A DNA stretch of 62,383 nt from Tritrichomonas foetus (GCA_001839685.1 MLAK01000729.1:8138-70520); one strand, 5' to 3'. Positions 10,740-22,004 are shown, numbered from the stretch's first letter. Numbers and translations: made by a program. Notes: generated from the letters alone by a model not told the origin.

Positions 10740-13700
10740 CTACTGAAAAATACTTTTAAGATTTCGAGTAAAATCGCCAGAAATGAAATTGTCAATCGCC
10801 ATTTTCAACATATCTTCATCAAGTGTCATGAAGTTATAGGTCTTTAGTCCAATATCACTTTCGCCATTTTCTCGTAAATAAAATGGATGAATATGAGCCA
10901 CTTTCATTCGATAATAAACAACAACATCAGTATTATTTTTTCCAATAAACATGAGAAATAAAGGAAACATACGTCGTCTTAAGCCATACAATAAAGATTC
11001 TTGAGTAACATGTGATTCTTTATTAACCATTTCAGCATTTTCCAAATCTAAAGCAAAATCTTCGTAAATATCAATCGGAATATCTTTAATGTTAATCTGG
11101 AAGAAATCATGTGGTAAGAACATAATAATTTTGTTATCATTATTAAATGAGAAATCATATTGAACAGAAAAATAGTATCTAATTTCGTCATTTTCGATTA
11201 AAAAGAAGTTCAAAAGGTTATCATAATCGAGGAAATTTTGATCAATGCTAATTTTGGATATATCAATAAATTCATCAACCATTAACCTCATTGCTAAAAA
11301 GCATCTTCGAAGAAACAGAACCTTCTCTTCATTTGAATCAATTTGATTTATTTGGCTTAAAGAGAGTCTCTTTAACTCAGTTATTGGATCAAGTGATTCA
11401 ATCAGTGAACAAATAAACTTTTGAAAAGATGTCATTTCTGAGTATTCAAATTGAATTGGAAAATACTTTTCTGCATGCCATAAAATCAAAAAGAGCTGAT
11501 GCAATAGTATTTTAAATCGAGAATCATTTAAGCCTAATGGATAGTTTCGAAAGCGTTGTTCAGCAATGACAATTAGAGATGCAAGTGACTTAACAATTTT
11601 TTCATTATAAAAATCATTTGTTAATAAAAAGTTTTCAATTGAATTTACATCTTCATCATTCAGCTCATCATATTCATTTCGAATAAATGGTAAAAAGTTA
11701 TTTTTTATTGTTCTATCAATTGGGCATTCAAATTCACATGGGTCAGACATAATTTCATTATTATTATCATTACTGCTTCCACTTTCATCGTCATTTATGT
11801 CTTCATGCTGATTATTTCTATGATTTTCATTATTTCCAAAATTAGAATTGCTATTAGAATTGTTATCTGGAGATAAACATGATAGATGGGCTTTATGATT
11901 ACAGAGAGTGAATCCAAATACAGTTTCACTTTCCCCATTCACCGGAGTATCAAATCGTGATGGTAGATTGGTCTCATAAATGAAGATTGGAAATCCAATC
12001 GTATCATTATCTTTGAATGCTTTACATATGCAGCATATGTCATCATTTTCATTCTCACCATCATGTTCTTCATCGTTATCTTCATCAATTTGATGCTCAT
12101 TTGATAATCGAAATTCGAGAATTTGATTGTGAAATTGTGATAAAATATTTTTTTTCATTAATTTTATTCTTTTTTTCTTTTCTTTTTCTTCACTTATAGA
12201 TTTCTTATTTTGAATATTTAGAGTGTTGCAATCTAATGAATTTTTATTTAAAGCTGAATTTTTGGTGAATAAGTTAAGGATAATTTCTCCTTCTTGGCCG
12301 AGAGATTTGAGTAAATCGAATAAAGAACAAGGTTTGGTTGCCTTATAAATAATTTTTTGTTGACAAAATTCTTCAAAAATATCCTTCACAATTGATATGA
12401 GTGAATCCAGATTAGAAGCCTGATGAATTTGAGAATTATCGTTCAAATTTTCATTTTCTTGGAGAATTGGAATATTTGTGTTGAATGTAGATAAAACGAT
12501 GAATGATAATTTGAGTAATTCTGGCGTTTGATTATCTAAAAAAACAAAACTATGTAAAACAGCATACACTAATCCAAAAACAGTCCGAGTTTCAAGAATT
12601 TTATGGAAATTATATCCATCACTTGAAATATGATCAATTTGTGGCATTTTAATGATATTTCCATTATATTTTGAAATATATGTCATAACATTTTTGAATT
12701 CAATATTTTTCTGAAAGGGATTAATAATATATGTGCTTTTGAGTTTGTAATAAGTTGAATTTCCATGAATAGTATCAGCAACTTTCGAAATGAAATGAGA
12801 AATTAAATATTCTTCATAACTTAATTCATTACAAAGTTGCATCATGGTTTTATCTTTTTCATATAAAGATATAGCTAAAGATGTTACTATAATGTGTTCT
12901 AAATCATTATTATCACCAACATATTTTCGATCATAGAATAAAGTCAGAATTAAAAAAAAGAAAATATATATTAATTCTTTTGGTATTCCTATTGTATCTA
13001 ATTCATTGTTCTGCAAATGCAAATTGTCAAAAAATCCTAGTGTAGACGCGATTAAATTCGCAATTGGTTCACAATTATCAATCAAAACTATAGAAGTCTG
13101 AATCAGTTTGAAATTGGAACTCAAAAAAAAGTTATATGAAAAATCATTTTGAGTTTGAATTCGTTCAAAGAAAAAGTTCAGTAATGTTTCATCATATGGT
13201 AACAATTGAAGAAGATGTAGATAATTCCATGATAAATAACGAACAGGTAAAATGCAAGAATGTAACAGAAATTCTTGTGATGTTTTTCCTTGAATTACTT
13301 GAATTCCATTAGAAAGAAGAAATCCAGTTAGAATATTCTGAAAAGGATTAAACAAAGTCAAATAAGCATCACCTGAATGAATTGACCTCCTTGTCGGGGG
13401 CTTTGCTATTCTATAATCTAGCTGATTGTTCATATTGTCAACAGTATTATTATCATTTAGGGTGTTATTATTATTTTCATTGTTGGCGTTATTGATGTCA
13501 AATATGTCATCAACCCAGTAATTTTGGAAAAAAATATCCAAAAGTGAAAGTAATTCATCAATTTCAACATATTCAGTTTTGAAAGAAAATACATATATGA
13601 ATTTGAGATAGAAATTTGCCCACAAACAACTAAATTTTATATCTTTTAAAATATAATTATTAATAGTTATTGGTCTACCAGTATTAACATAGTGATACCT

Positions 13701-14798
13701 TTTCTCAAACAAAATATCATTAATTTCAATAAAATTGTTGAAAAATCTATTGTAAACTTCTTTGAAAACTGATGGATGATCTTGTGCTGCATGTCTAATG
13801 ATTTCTAGACAATAGAACATATAATTAGTATTTCCATCGAATTTAATCTTTTCTTTAGAGCTTTCTTGATAGTGTAAACCTTCTTTTTTTCGTATTCTGT
13901 CTGTTTCATTTAGAAAGTGTTCTTTGAACATTTTTTCGAGATTCTCAACATAAATATTGATAAAATTAATATAAATATGGTCAGATATAAGATTAGAATT
14001 GATCATTAATATATGATTAATGAAATTATTAAGAGGAAGAGAATATTCACGTTCTAATTGAAATAAAACTTTCATTAAAAATCTTTCTGAATATTTCATT
14101 AAATAAAATTCTGAAAATTGTGTAATAAATTTAGGATTATCTGATAGCAATTGATAACTCTCAATTATAAATGGTATTATGGGATGGCTAATATCAGTTA
14201 TATTTTGAATAATTTGTTGAAAACATTCAAAGGCGTTTGATTCAAGTGCAACTTCTGAAAATTTTACGGCTGTTTTAAAGAATTCGGTCAATAAATTGAG
14301 TACAGGAATAGCTCTTTGTGGGAATGATAAACAAAGGGTTGGAAGAGCTTCATAAATCGCTGAAAATACAACTTTTGAACGATAAGAAAAATCATCATCA
14401 AATTTGTGAAGTTTCAAAACATCAAATTCGCATGAATGAGAATAACAAAAACCTTCTTTCTTCCATTGCTGCTGGTTACCACAATCACAAGTTGCCCCAT
14501 CAGAATAGAAAAATGAACATCGATGATTTTTGTGATTTCCATTCACAAAACATTTAAAACAAATACAGCTTCTCAAATTAAGAGAACACTCTTCACACTT
14601 GAAAAATAACTTTTTCGTACCAAAAGAGGTGTTTGTACATTTTCGAGAAAATTGACTAATATAATTATGCAATTCGTCAATGCTATTAAAACGACCCATC
14701 ATTAAAACCAGAAAACAGTCATCAATAGCTTGACCATCTTCTTTGCAAAAAAAAGATGTAGCTAATTTATGAGAAAGATTTGGATTATAAAGATTCAT
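10740..14798 (-). CDS. UBR1-family N-recognin E3 ubiquitin ligase
   Basis: The frame opens with a GTG at 14801; the adjacent ATG at 14798 gives 1352 residues. A UBR box lies at about residues 54-123, with the Cys/His spacing of the zinc-binding fold (CEEC, CICFKCF, H-K-N-H, C-D-C-G, CYSHSC). Around residues 915-1025 is a RING-like domain (C-C-I-C-K-A-F, then CNHKAHLSC, then CPIDR) interrupted by Asn/Asp-rich insertions. The end (PFYLRENGESDIGL) matches the C-terminal UBLC region of UBR1-type ligases. Known family role: recognition of N-degrons and ubiquitination for proteasomal degradation in cytosol and nucleus. The protein is shorter than animal or yeast UBR1 (about 1750-1950 residues). The gene diverges from the LRR gene. 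Confidence 0.9.
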   Translation of the reverse strand: MNLYNPNLSHKLATSFFCKEDGQAIDDCFLVLMMGRFNSIDELHNYISQFSRKCTNTSFGTKKLFFKCEECSLNLRSCICFKCFVNGNHKNHRCSFFYSDGATCDCGNQQQWKKEGFCYSHSCEFDVLKLHKFDDDFSYRSKVVFSAIYEALPTLCLSFPQRAIPVLNLLTEFFKTAVKFSEVALESNAFECFQQIIQNITDISHPIIPFIIESYQLLSDNPKFITQFSEFYLMKYSERFLMKVLFQLEREYSLPLNNFINHILMINSNLISDHIYINFINIYVENLEKMFKEHFLNETDRIRKKEGLHYQESSKEKIKFDGNTNYMFYCLEIIRHAAQDHPSVFKEVYNRFFNNFIEINDILFEKRYHYVNTGRPITINNYILKDIKFSCLWANFYLKFIYVFSFKTEYVEIDELLSLLDIFFQNYWVDDIFDINNANNENNNNTLNDNNTVDNMNNQLDYRIAKPPTRRSIHSGDAYLTLFNPFQNILTGFLLSNGIQVIQGKTSQEFLLHSCILPVRYLSWNYLHLLQLLPYDETLLNFFFERIQTQNDFSYNFFLSSNFKLIQTSIVLIDNCEPIANLIASTLGFFDNLHLQNNELDTIGIPKELIYIFFFLILTLFYDRKYVGDNNDLEHIIVTSLAISLYEKDKTMMQLCNELSYEEYLISHFISKVADTIHGNSTYYKLKSTYIINPFQKNIEFKNVMTYISKYNGNIIKMPQIDHISSDGYNFHKILETRTVFGLVYAVLHSFVFLDNQTPELLKLSFIVLSTFNTNIPILQENENLNDNSQIHQASNLDSLISIVKDIFEEFCQQKIIYKATKPCSLFDLLKSLGQEGEIILNLFTKNSALNKNSLDCNTLNIQNKKSISEEKEKKKRIKLMKKNILSQFHNQILEFRLSNEHQIDEDNDEEHDGENENDDICCICKAFKDNDTIGFPIFIYETNLPSRFDTPVNGESETVFGFTLCNHKAHLSCLSPDNNSNSNSNFGNNENHRNNQHEDINDDESGSSNDNNNEIMSDPCEFECPIDRTIKNNFLPFIRNEYDELNDEDVNSIENFLLTNDFYNEKIVKSLASLIVIAEQRFRNYPLGLNDSRFKILLHQLFLILWHAEKYFPIQFEYSEMTSFQKFICSLIESLDPITELKRLSLSQINQIDSNEEKVLFLRRCFLAMRLMVDEFIDISKISIDQNFLDYDNLLNFFLIENDEIRYYFSVQYDFSFNNDNKIIMFLPHDFFQINIKDIPIDIYEDFALDLENAEMVNKESHVTQESLLYGLRRRMFPLFLMFIGKNNTDVVVYYRMKVAHIHPFYLRENGESDIGLKTYNFMTLDEDMLKMAIDNFISGDFTRNLKSIFQ

Positions 14799-15156
14799 CA
14801 CGATAGCATATCATATGACCATATAATAACGCAAAAAGTTAATTTTTCATTTTTAAATGGTTATCAAAGCATTAGTTAACTTTTTCATTTTGATATGATG
14901 ACATGAATGAAAGACAATTATGTTCTCATTCCCAATGCAATCGCAAGTTTTTCACAGTTTCGCTTAAAATGATTATATATTTTCATTATTCATAATTCAT
15001 AAATCAATCTATATAAAATTTCGTGATTTTGAATCACCAAATTTCAACAAAATGAAAACAAAGATGGCATATCAACTTTTTTACCAAAAACCATTTTTTA
15101 AATTTCATATCACATTTCAAAAAAAAAAAAAAATCTAAATAACAAACTTTTTTTAA
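14799..15156. promoter_or_regulatory. Divergent promoter of the UBR and LRR genes
   Basis: 358 bp separate the two ATGs. The UBR side has a TCATAT initiator-like element close to its ATG. The LRR side has TCATAT and TCACAT about 40-50 bases from its ATG, followed by a run of A. Both promoters must lie here. Confidence 0.6.
14813..14818 (-). promoter_or_regulatory. Putative initiator (Inr), UBR gene
   Basis: Read on the minus strand this is TCATAT, matching the trichomonad Inr consensus TCA(+1)-Y-W-W. It would give a 5' UTR of about 18 nt, within the usual range for trichomonads. Confidence 0.45.
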
Positions 15157-18100
15157 ATGTGCGATTTTCCAGATATCGAAAGGGAAGCATCAAAATCAGG
15201 TGCGACAGTTTTATTTTGTTCAGAGGTTCCATTTAAAGGATCCACAAGTCGTATCGCTCTAGTGACAGATTGTTTTATTTCGCAATTTAAATCAGCGAAT
15301 AAATTCGAAAAACAGTCATTTTGGTGCGATTTGACATCGTTCGAAGAAGACTCGAAATATTTTTCTTTGGAATTTGTCGATAACACCTTCATTTTTCCAC
15401 GAAAAAATAATATTTATCGAATTATCGTCGAATTAATTCAGAGAATTTTGACACAGCAAGAAGCAGAGAGTTTGGGTTTTGAAAAGTGTCACTTTTCACC
15501 AACACCGAGAGGAGCCTTTGCTCGATTTTTATTATTGAATATGAAAAAGGAAAATCGAATTTCTCAAAAAGTGAAAGAATCTGTAGCCGAATACATTTTA
15601 ACACAAACAAAAGAAATCACAATTCAGAATGAGTCAAACATTGAAAATTATCTTGATGTATTTTTAAATTCAATTAAACCACTTGATTACATTGAAAGTA
15701 TAAAATTACCATCATTTCGAAAATTTGACCTTCTTCACACAATTGCACAATATTTGAGAAAAACTAATAAAATATGTCATTTTGAAATTAACAAGCCATT
15801 TTCTAAAAAACACTTTCATGATCTTTGCGCATCTATTGAGAACGCATCAACTACAAAATTCTCAAAATTATCGGGAATTACTTTTGTTGATGCCGATTTT
15901 AGTGATGAAGAAATTGCAAGTGTGAAAACAGCTTTGGTTGGAGGACGTTTACTTTCATTGAATTTTATAAATTGTATAAGACAAAGCCAAACAAGCATGG
16001 ATTACATGCTGAATACTATTTTGGCTCCACAAATTACAGATAGACTCAGAATTCTCACTCTTGATAATCATCGAGGATTCAATAATGAAAATATTACAAA
16101 ATTGATTCATAACTGTGGTGAAATTCGTTACTTATCTCTACAAAATTGTGATTTAGAAATATCAAATGTATTGAACATACTTTCATCAAAATCTAGTAAT
16201 TTCGTTAATAATGCTATTTCAAATGTAAATAATAATTATATAAATAATGATTTCAATCTCAATAATAATGAAAATAGCTTCTTTGGTGTTTCGAAAATTG
16301 ATTCAATTAATCTTTCTGGAAATATATGCTCGGTTGAGAGTGAAATTGAAAATGCTGTTATAAATTTACCTCAAGGCTTCCGTCGATTAGATGTAAACAA
16401 TATAAAGTGGTCAGATGAATGTTTAACAAACTTTTTGACAGGTGTAGTAAAGAAAAAAGACTGGTCAAATAATTTAACTTTGTCTCTATCATACATCAAT
16501 TGTTCAAGAAGTGAGTGGTTAAATGTTCGATCATTTTTTGAAGATAATCATGAAAAACCTCCAATTGAACAACTTTCATGGAACGGAAATCCAGTTTCTT
16601 CAAATTTCGTAGTTTTTCTGAAAAAATTAAAGAATTTGAGACGACTTTTTCTCAATAATTGTGAAAAAATCAATAGATTTTCAACACATCTAACTGAATT
16701 TATTCTAAAAAGTACCCAAATTGAAGAAATCCACATCGAAAAAGCCGAAAACTGGACAAACTCAAAAAGTTTCTTTGAAAAAATCAAAAAATCATCATCT
16801 CTTAAATTTTTAAATGTGCGTTTCAGTTCGATTGGATCAAGTGGTTTGATTGGTCTCCAAAACTTGGTTAGAAATTGTGAAACTTTATCAGAGATTGCAT
16901 TTGATGGATCAAGATGTGACACAATTGAAGATATTCTCAATTTTATTGCTGCAACAAAATCCTTGTCAGCTTATCGTCCAGTTTATGTTGAACTTCCTGC
17001 AATTGACCTGTGCAGATTGAAGGCACGCCCTAATGAAGTCGAGCAAGTCAAACTTCGCTTGTCTGAATGCGCACGAAAAAGTAATGACGCATGGCTTGCA
17101 CCACTTGAATATTTCACTTTCCAAAGAAATGACAAATTCCCACGCTACTTTTCATCTGAACAAACTATCACAAATATAGCCGCTAATGAAGGATCTTATA
17201 CCACAAGCAATGATAAAGCTAAAAATGTGATGGAAAGTGATAGTAATGATTATATGCAAAAGAATAAAAACAGTCGTGAAAGAAAAAGACATTTCATAGG
17301 AAAAGTTAAAAAATCCGACAACACTCAAAGAAATACATATCTTTCTTCTTCTGATGAAGAAGATGATTATATGGAAAATAAGAATAAAAATAAGAGGAAA
17401 ACCAGAAGTAGTGGAAATAAAAGAACTAAAATGAGTCAAAGTGACTCGGATGACGATGACAATTACTATAATAGGGGAAAAAATAGTAAAAGTTTCAAAA
17501 ATAAACAGCATCAAAACAATAGAAACAGATATCATTCAGAAGATAGTTCAGAAGATAATGAAAATGGATATTATCGTCGGCCAAAACTAATAAAAGCCAA
17601 AAATTATGAATCAGATTCAGATTCTTACGATGAAAACCAAAATTATTCCAGAAAGAAATCAAGAAGTGGTAATAAAATGAATCACAATCAAAATAAGAAA
17701 ATGATGGACCGTTATCGAAGCAACGATTCTTCTTCTTACCAAGGTGAATCCGAATCAGATTCAACTGAAGATTGGCATGAAAAGCCTTACACTCATAAAA
17801 GTTATGAATATAATGAAAATTATCATAAAAACGATAAAAATCGACCAAAAGGCAAATTGAAAAAGAAATTAAGTATGTATGATGTTGATGATGATGATAT
17901 AAACAATGTTAAATATCAGAAAACTGCACAAAATAAGAAAAAAGCGAATTTGGTGAATAGAAAATCTAGTAAACGAAACGAATATGATGATGAAAGTGAT
18001 GATCAAGATGAAATAAAGTATTATGGAAATAAAAATAAGCAAAGATACAAAAATATAAATAGCAGTGATGATGATTCAAGCGGTTATGAAAGGAAATTAC

Positions 18101-18201
18101 CAAATGTTAGAAGAAACAAATATGATGATGAAAATTCTTCAGATTCAGGTGATTTTTCTAATCGAGGTATGAAAAAAGGGCCGAAAAAATATCGAAAATA
18201 A
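15157..18201 (+). CDS. CARMIL-like leucine-rich-repeat protein with disordered charged tail
   Basis: A 1014-residue protein from a clear ATG. Residues about 15-100 resemble the PH-like domain that precedes the repeats in CARMIL proteins (strand-rich, then a helix YRIIVELIQRIL). Residues about 180-620 contain irregular leucine-rich repeats of the ribonuclease-inhibitor type (for example LRILTLDNHRGF and IRYLSLQNCDLEI), with an Asn-rich insertion near 350. From about residue 670 to the end the sequence is a disordered S/D/N/K/R-rich tail with clusters such as S-D-S-D-D-D-D. CARMIL proteins regulate actin capping at membranes, but no capping-protein interaction motif is certain here. An LRR protein is sure; the CARMIL assignment is moderate. 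It converges with the Myb gene downstream. Confidence 0.8.
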   Translation: MCDFPDIEREASKSGATVLFCSEVPFKGSTSRIALVTDCFISQFKSANKFEKQSFWCDLTSFEEDSKYFSLEFVDNTFIFPRKNNIYRIIVELIQRILTQQEAESLGFEKCHFSPTPRGAFARFLLLNMKKENRISQKVKESVAEYILTQTKEITIQNESNIENYLDVFLNSIKPLDYIESIKLPSFRKFDLLHTIAQYLRKTNKICHFEINKPFSKKHFHDLCASIENASTTKFSKLSGITFVDADFSDEEIASVKTALVGGRLLSLNFINCIRQSQTSMDYMLNTILAPQITDRLRILTLDNHRGFNNENITKLIHNCGEIRYLSLQNCDLEISNVLNILSSKSSNFVNNAISNVNNNYINNDFNLNNNENSFFGVSKIDSINLSGNICSVESEIENAVINLPQGFRRLDVNNIKWSDECLTNFLTGVVKKKDWSNNLTLSLSYINCSRSEWLNVRSFFEDNHEKPPIEQLSWNGNPVSSNFVVFLKKLKNLRRLFLNNCEKINRFSTHLTEFILKSTQIEEIHIEKAENWTNSKSFFEKIKKSSSLKFLNVRFSSIGSSGLIGLQNLVRNCETLSEIAFDGSRCDTIEDILNFIAATKSLSAYRPVYVELPAIDLCRLKARPNEVEQVKLRLSECARKSNDAWLAPLEYFTFQRNDKFPRYFSSEQTITNIAANEGSYTTSNDKAKNVMESDSNDYMQKNKNSRERKRHFIGKVKKSDNTQRNTYLSSSDEEDDYMENKNKNKRKTRSSGNKRTKMSQSDSDDDDNYYNRGKNSKSFKNKQHQNNRNRYHSEDSSEDNENGYYRRPKLIKAKNYESDSDSYDENQNYSRKKSRSGNKMNHNQNKKMMDRYRSNDSSSYQGESESDSTEDWHEKPYTHKSYEYNENYHKNDKNRPKGKLKKKLSMYDVDDDDINNVKYQKTAQNKKKANLVNRKSSKRNEYDDESDDQDEIKYYGNKNKQRYKNINSSDDDSSGYERKLPNVRRNKYDDENSSDSGDFSNRGMKKGPKKYRK

Positions 18202-18413
18202 TCATTTTTTGATTGAATATTTTTTTTGAAAAAAAAAATGTTATTTATAGATAAATTTGAAAATATTTTAGAATTTTTTTCCCTCCTCCTTCTTTCAACA
18301 AGACATAAAAAAGAAATCTCATAAAATGGCGATAATTTATTTTTATTCTATAAAGCAAAAATCATTCACAACATATATACATGGGAATAACCGCAAAATT
18401 GGCAAATTATATT

Positions 18414-19043
18414 TCAGTTGCAGAAATTAAAATCGTCAACAAAATCTCCTGAAAATGATGAAAATTCATCAAAATTATTTTCAATAAGAGATGAAAAGTA
18501 CAAATATTCTTCATTTTCAAATATATTATCTACTGTATGTGAAATTCCTTGAACAGACTTTTCATTATGCTGTTTACCATAAATTACTTCATTTTTTGGG
18601 TTAATTTCAGATTTTTCATTTTGTTTTCCTTTATTGCCATTTCTCTTTTTTTTCAGTTTTGATCGAATGTCTGAATATTCATCACTTTGATCATCAATTT
18701 CTGATTTAACCATTTTCTTATATAAACTATTGAATCTATTTCTAATACTGTATGATGTTCGACCAGGAAAGAAGACTTCCATATTTTTCCATTTTGGTCC
18801 AGTTTTTTCATATTGGCTTAACAAAACTTGATCTTCTTCTTCTGACCATTTTGACTTAATCACGTTCTCACTAAGTGAATTTTGCCATCTTTCTCTGCAT
18901 TGCCGGACTGATCGATTAGTCATTGAATGTGCAACAGCTGTCCAATTATCTTCCCCGAATTTGGAAACAAGTTCTTTTAATAATAGATCTTCTTCACGTG
19001 AAAAAGGTTTTCTCTCTTTATGAAAGCGATATTTGCCAGGCAT
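18414..19043 (-). CDS. R2R3-type Myb DNA-binding protein (subfamily B)
   Basis: 209 residues from an ATG at 19043. R2 is at about residues 11-60 and ends in RQCRERWQNSL; R3 is at about 61-110 and contains GRTSYSIRNRF. The rest is a basic stretch (KKKRNGNKGK) likely to help nuclear import, followed by an acidic, aromatic C-terminus (DDFNF) that could be an activation region. It groups with the gene at 23032-23574 and the pseudogene at 22005-22306 through NSLSE and the GR-x-S-Y-x-I-R-N-R motif. Function by family: sequence-specific transcription factor; targets unknown. Confidence 0.9.
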   Translation of the reverse strand: MPGKYRFHKERKPFSREEDLLLKELVSKFGEDNWTAVAHSMTNRSVRQCRERWQNSLSENVIKSKWSEEEDQVLLSQYEKTGPKWKNMEVFFPGRTSYSIRNRFNSLYKKMVKSEIDDQSDEYSDIRSKLKKKRNGNKGKQNEKSEINPKNEVIYGKQHNEKSVQGISHTVDNIFENEEYLYFSSLIENNFDEFSSFSGDFVDDFNFCN

Positions 19044-19048
19044 GAGGA

Positions 19049-19054
19049 AAGTGA
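19049..19054 (-). promoter_or_regulatory. Putative initiator (Inr), Myb gene
   Basis: TCACTT on the minus strand matches TCA(+1)-Y-W-W and would leave a 5' UTR of about 9 nt before the ATG at 19043. Confidence 0.5.
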
Positions 19055-20045
19055 ATTAAAAAAATTTGAGTGAGTTATTTCGATTTTCTGTGTGATTGAA
19101 AATTCACTATAACGATTGGTCGACTAATTCTTGTTCCGTACCCTTTAGAAAAATTCAAATGTTCCATTTTTTGAAAGATTCCATAGTAAATTATTCTATT
19201 TTTATTTCAATTGTTTATTTCGTTTATGTAGAATCAATTGTATACATTCACAAAAATTGTTAAGTTTGTTTTAGTCAAAAATTTACTGCAGATTGCAGTT
19301 TTGAGTGATCAATTGAAAATCTCACAAAAGTGCTATCTCTTCCAAATTTTGTCTTTCTTGTATAATAATTAATATATTGTGCAGTATTACTTCTATAAAC
19401 TAAGTAATTCTTGACGGAAAATTTTCAATTCAAAATATTTTCTGAGGATGTGTCATAAAATAAAAGGTTTTTGTCAGCGGTGTCAGGTTATTTGGAGCAG
19501 ATTAATGGATATGAAAGTTTTTACAGAACTTCAAGCACCGTTGTAAATTAATGACCCGTAAATTTATGTTTCCTTGATTGTTTGGGTGTATTGTTTGATT
19601 TGGATAACAGTAATCAATAATATTAACAATAATTTTTAGAGCGAAATGCCTGTAATATATGGATAGCGCCTCCAAACAATTTTGAAAGATTCCAGTCAAA
19701 AAAAACAAAAGAGGAATAATCATAAATATTTTATATCAAGAGATGTATACAAACTAACTAGCTCTAGATGTAGAAGACTATTGAGAGATCTAAATGAATA
19801 ATTGTTGATATTATTGTCATCTAAAAATTATTTAATTGTAATCCTATTAATAATATATAAATATTATAATTTAAAAATCAAGATACAGAGAAAACCAAAT
19901 CCAAAAAAAAATTGTGAGAAAAAAATAAACCCCACAGAAATTTCTGAGAATTATTGAGATAAAAAGTGATTTTATAGCATTAATATCTTGATTATTTCAT
20001 ATCATAAATCGTGCTTTTTATTATCATATGACCCTCCATCGAAAA
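19055..20045. other. Intergenic, no gene seen
   Basis: About 1 kb of AT-rich sequence upstream of the Myb gene. No convincing coding frame, repeat array or RNA gene. Confidence 0.45.
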
Positions 20046-20117
20046 TTATAATGTTTTCCAAAATACAAAAATGAAGTATAAAAAAAATATTAATAATTTT
20101 GATATAAATAAAAAAAA

Positions 20118-20306
20118 TTTAGGCATCAATGAGAAGATTACGAATGTTTTGCCATCTAAATGGCGAGTCATCAGAAAATTCACTTGGCATCGAGTCTGGA
20201 AAAAAACATATTGGATTCCATTTTTCTTGATTTGGTCTTTCAATCGTTGTATCTGTATCCCTGCTTGAGAATGTGCTGTTGAGGACTGCCAGTCTATTTT
20301 CTTCAT
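20118..20306 (-). pseudogene. Small coding-like frame with a single-base frameshift, unknown family
   Basis: Read on the minus strand, an ATG at 20306 opens a soluble-looking frame with WQSSTAHSQ and RLKDQIKKNGIQYVFF. Beyond a run of seven A (T on the coding strand) near 20200, the neighbouring frame carries PDSMPSEFSDDSPFRWQNI and ends RNLLIDA at a stop. One extra base in that run would join the two halves into about 62 residues. The split at a homopolymer could be decay or a sequencing error. A stop lies just upstream of the ATG, so this may be the end of a larger dead gene. I do not recognise the family. Confidence 0.45.
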
Positions 20307-22004
20307 ATACTAAAATTTTATGACAGAAAAGATTTCAATACATTCATATTTGTCAAATGGAAATTGAATTAATTCAACATCACTGAGTTAAAACTATCAA
20401 AATTTTCGCGATTTTTAATTAAAAATCGATAGAAGAAGTGTAAATAGAATTATGGGAAGCAGTATTATAATCTTTGTGATTCTTGGAAAAAAAGCTTCTC
20501 TCAATTTTTTTTTAGGCTTTCTCCAAAATCGCTCTTTTTTCGGTTTAATTGTTGCAAAATTTCAAAACTATGAATAAATATGGCTCATAACTATAAAAAA
20601 TAGATTTAACAATTGACTGAAAGCTGTTCACCCGAAAACTGAAACAATAGCTTCTTCAGAATCATTTTCGAAATATTTTTGAATTCGGCCATTTGCGAAG
20701 TTTGCGATAAGGGAAATTTCCGTCATTCTTTTAGCTATTTGGGTTTTGATTTTTGACTGATGGTATTAAGTAATACTGATGATAAGGATCATTTTAGTGA
20801 TTTCGTACGTTAAGACTATTTGGTTTGTATACATCTATATCAAGTGAGGTTTTTAAAGCATACAAAAGGAATTTTTTGAATGGGTTATCAGAAAATATTT
20901 TGAGTGGTTTATTTTGAGTTCAATAACGCCATGCCCCATCACTGAATCCATTAATTCAAACGCCGCAATAATTTCCAAAAATAATAGTTCAGACATATCC
21001 AGCACATACACTAGTGAAAATGAATAATTTGAACTCATTTTATTCATAAAACGGTGAAATTAAACAGTAAAAACTGAAAGAACATGGTCAATAAATTTGT
21101 ATTGAAAAGGCTGATTATTTGAATGAAGGGTATTGAAACATTTATTCTATGAGATTTTTCAAATTTGAGAAAAATGCCGCTGGCAATGAAAAACCTCCTC
21201 TAAAAGATAATCAGTATTATTCAATAATAGCCGAGAAAAAGATTGAATAATCATAAATACATCCTACTTATAAAAATATATTATTCGATTATTCATTTGT
21301 CTCAATATAAATAATGAAAATATTCTCCATTGTCTAGGAATTATAATTATTCCCAAAAAAGTCGATATAGATATACTATGATACTTCCATAGTTTAATTG
21401 GTGTTGGTTTTCGTATCATTCATGTATTTGTGATATGATTTTCATCTATTTAAAATTGAACTTCATACGAAAGCTCATTTCATTCAATTTTCTGATACCA
21501 TCATAGAATTGGAATTTCAGACCCATTATAGAAAAAGTTCTCATGTGTAACAGAAAAAGTTGGGATCGATCTTTGTCATATTCACCATACTTTGGTGAAT
21601 GACATGCGGTTTCATTGAATTTTATCATTTCTTTTTCAAAGCAATGTATCTTGTCGATTTTTTTCTCTTTTCAATTCGAGATTTTCCCTATTCAATAATT
21701 GATTTTTGAATGACCTCATTAAACCTCAATTGAAGTGCAGGACAATCATAAAAAGCGAATTTGATGGTGATTATGATTATTGTCTGTCAATAGAACTTAT
21801 TTATGACCTCAATATTCATTTAAGAAAATGTACTAGCTTTAAATAGATGATGCCAATCACTTTGAAAAAATCATATCAAAAAAAAAAAAATATCGTCCAT
21901 TTAAACTTTCTTTCACATTCAATGTGTTCTACAAATTTTGAATGACTTCTGAAATTTAAATTAGAGATGATAACAAAGCAACATTCTGCGATAGATTTAA
22001 TTTC
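20307..22004. other. Intergenic, possible decayed minus-strand coding islands
   Basis: Three short minus-strand stretches look more protein-like than their surroundings: about 20440-20540 (basic then hydrophobic, LLPIILFTLLLSIF), about 20640-20760 (IAKRMTEISLIANF, then NGRIQKYFENDSEE) and 20853-21047 (EIIAAFELMDSVMGHGVIEL). They are broken by stops and frame changes. They may be remnants of one dead gene together with the fragment at 20118-20306, but they could be chance. Confidence 0.25.

Noticed and set aside
17152..17848. Minus-strand open frames of 127 and 117 residues
   Set aside because: Antisense of the charged tail of the LRR protein; hydrophobic I/F/H-rich mirror translations without a domain.
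20046..20306. Similarity of QIKKNGIQYVFF to the N-terminus of glutamine synthetase
   Set aside because: The resemblance is limited to a few residues and the continuation in the adjacent frame does not follow that family.
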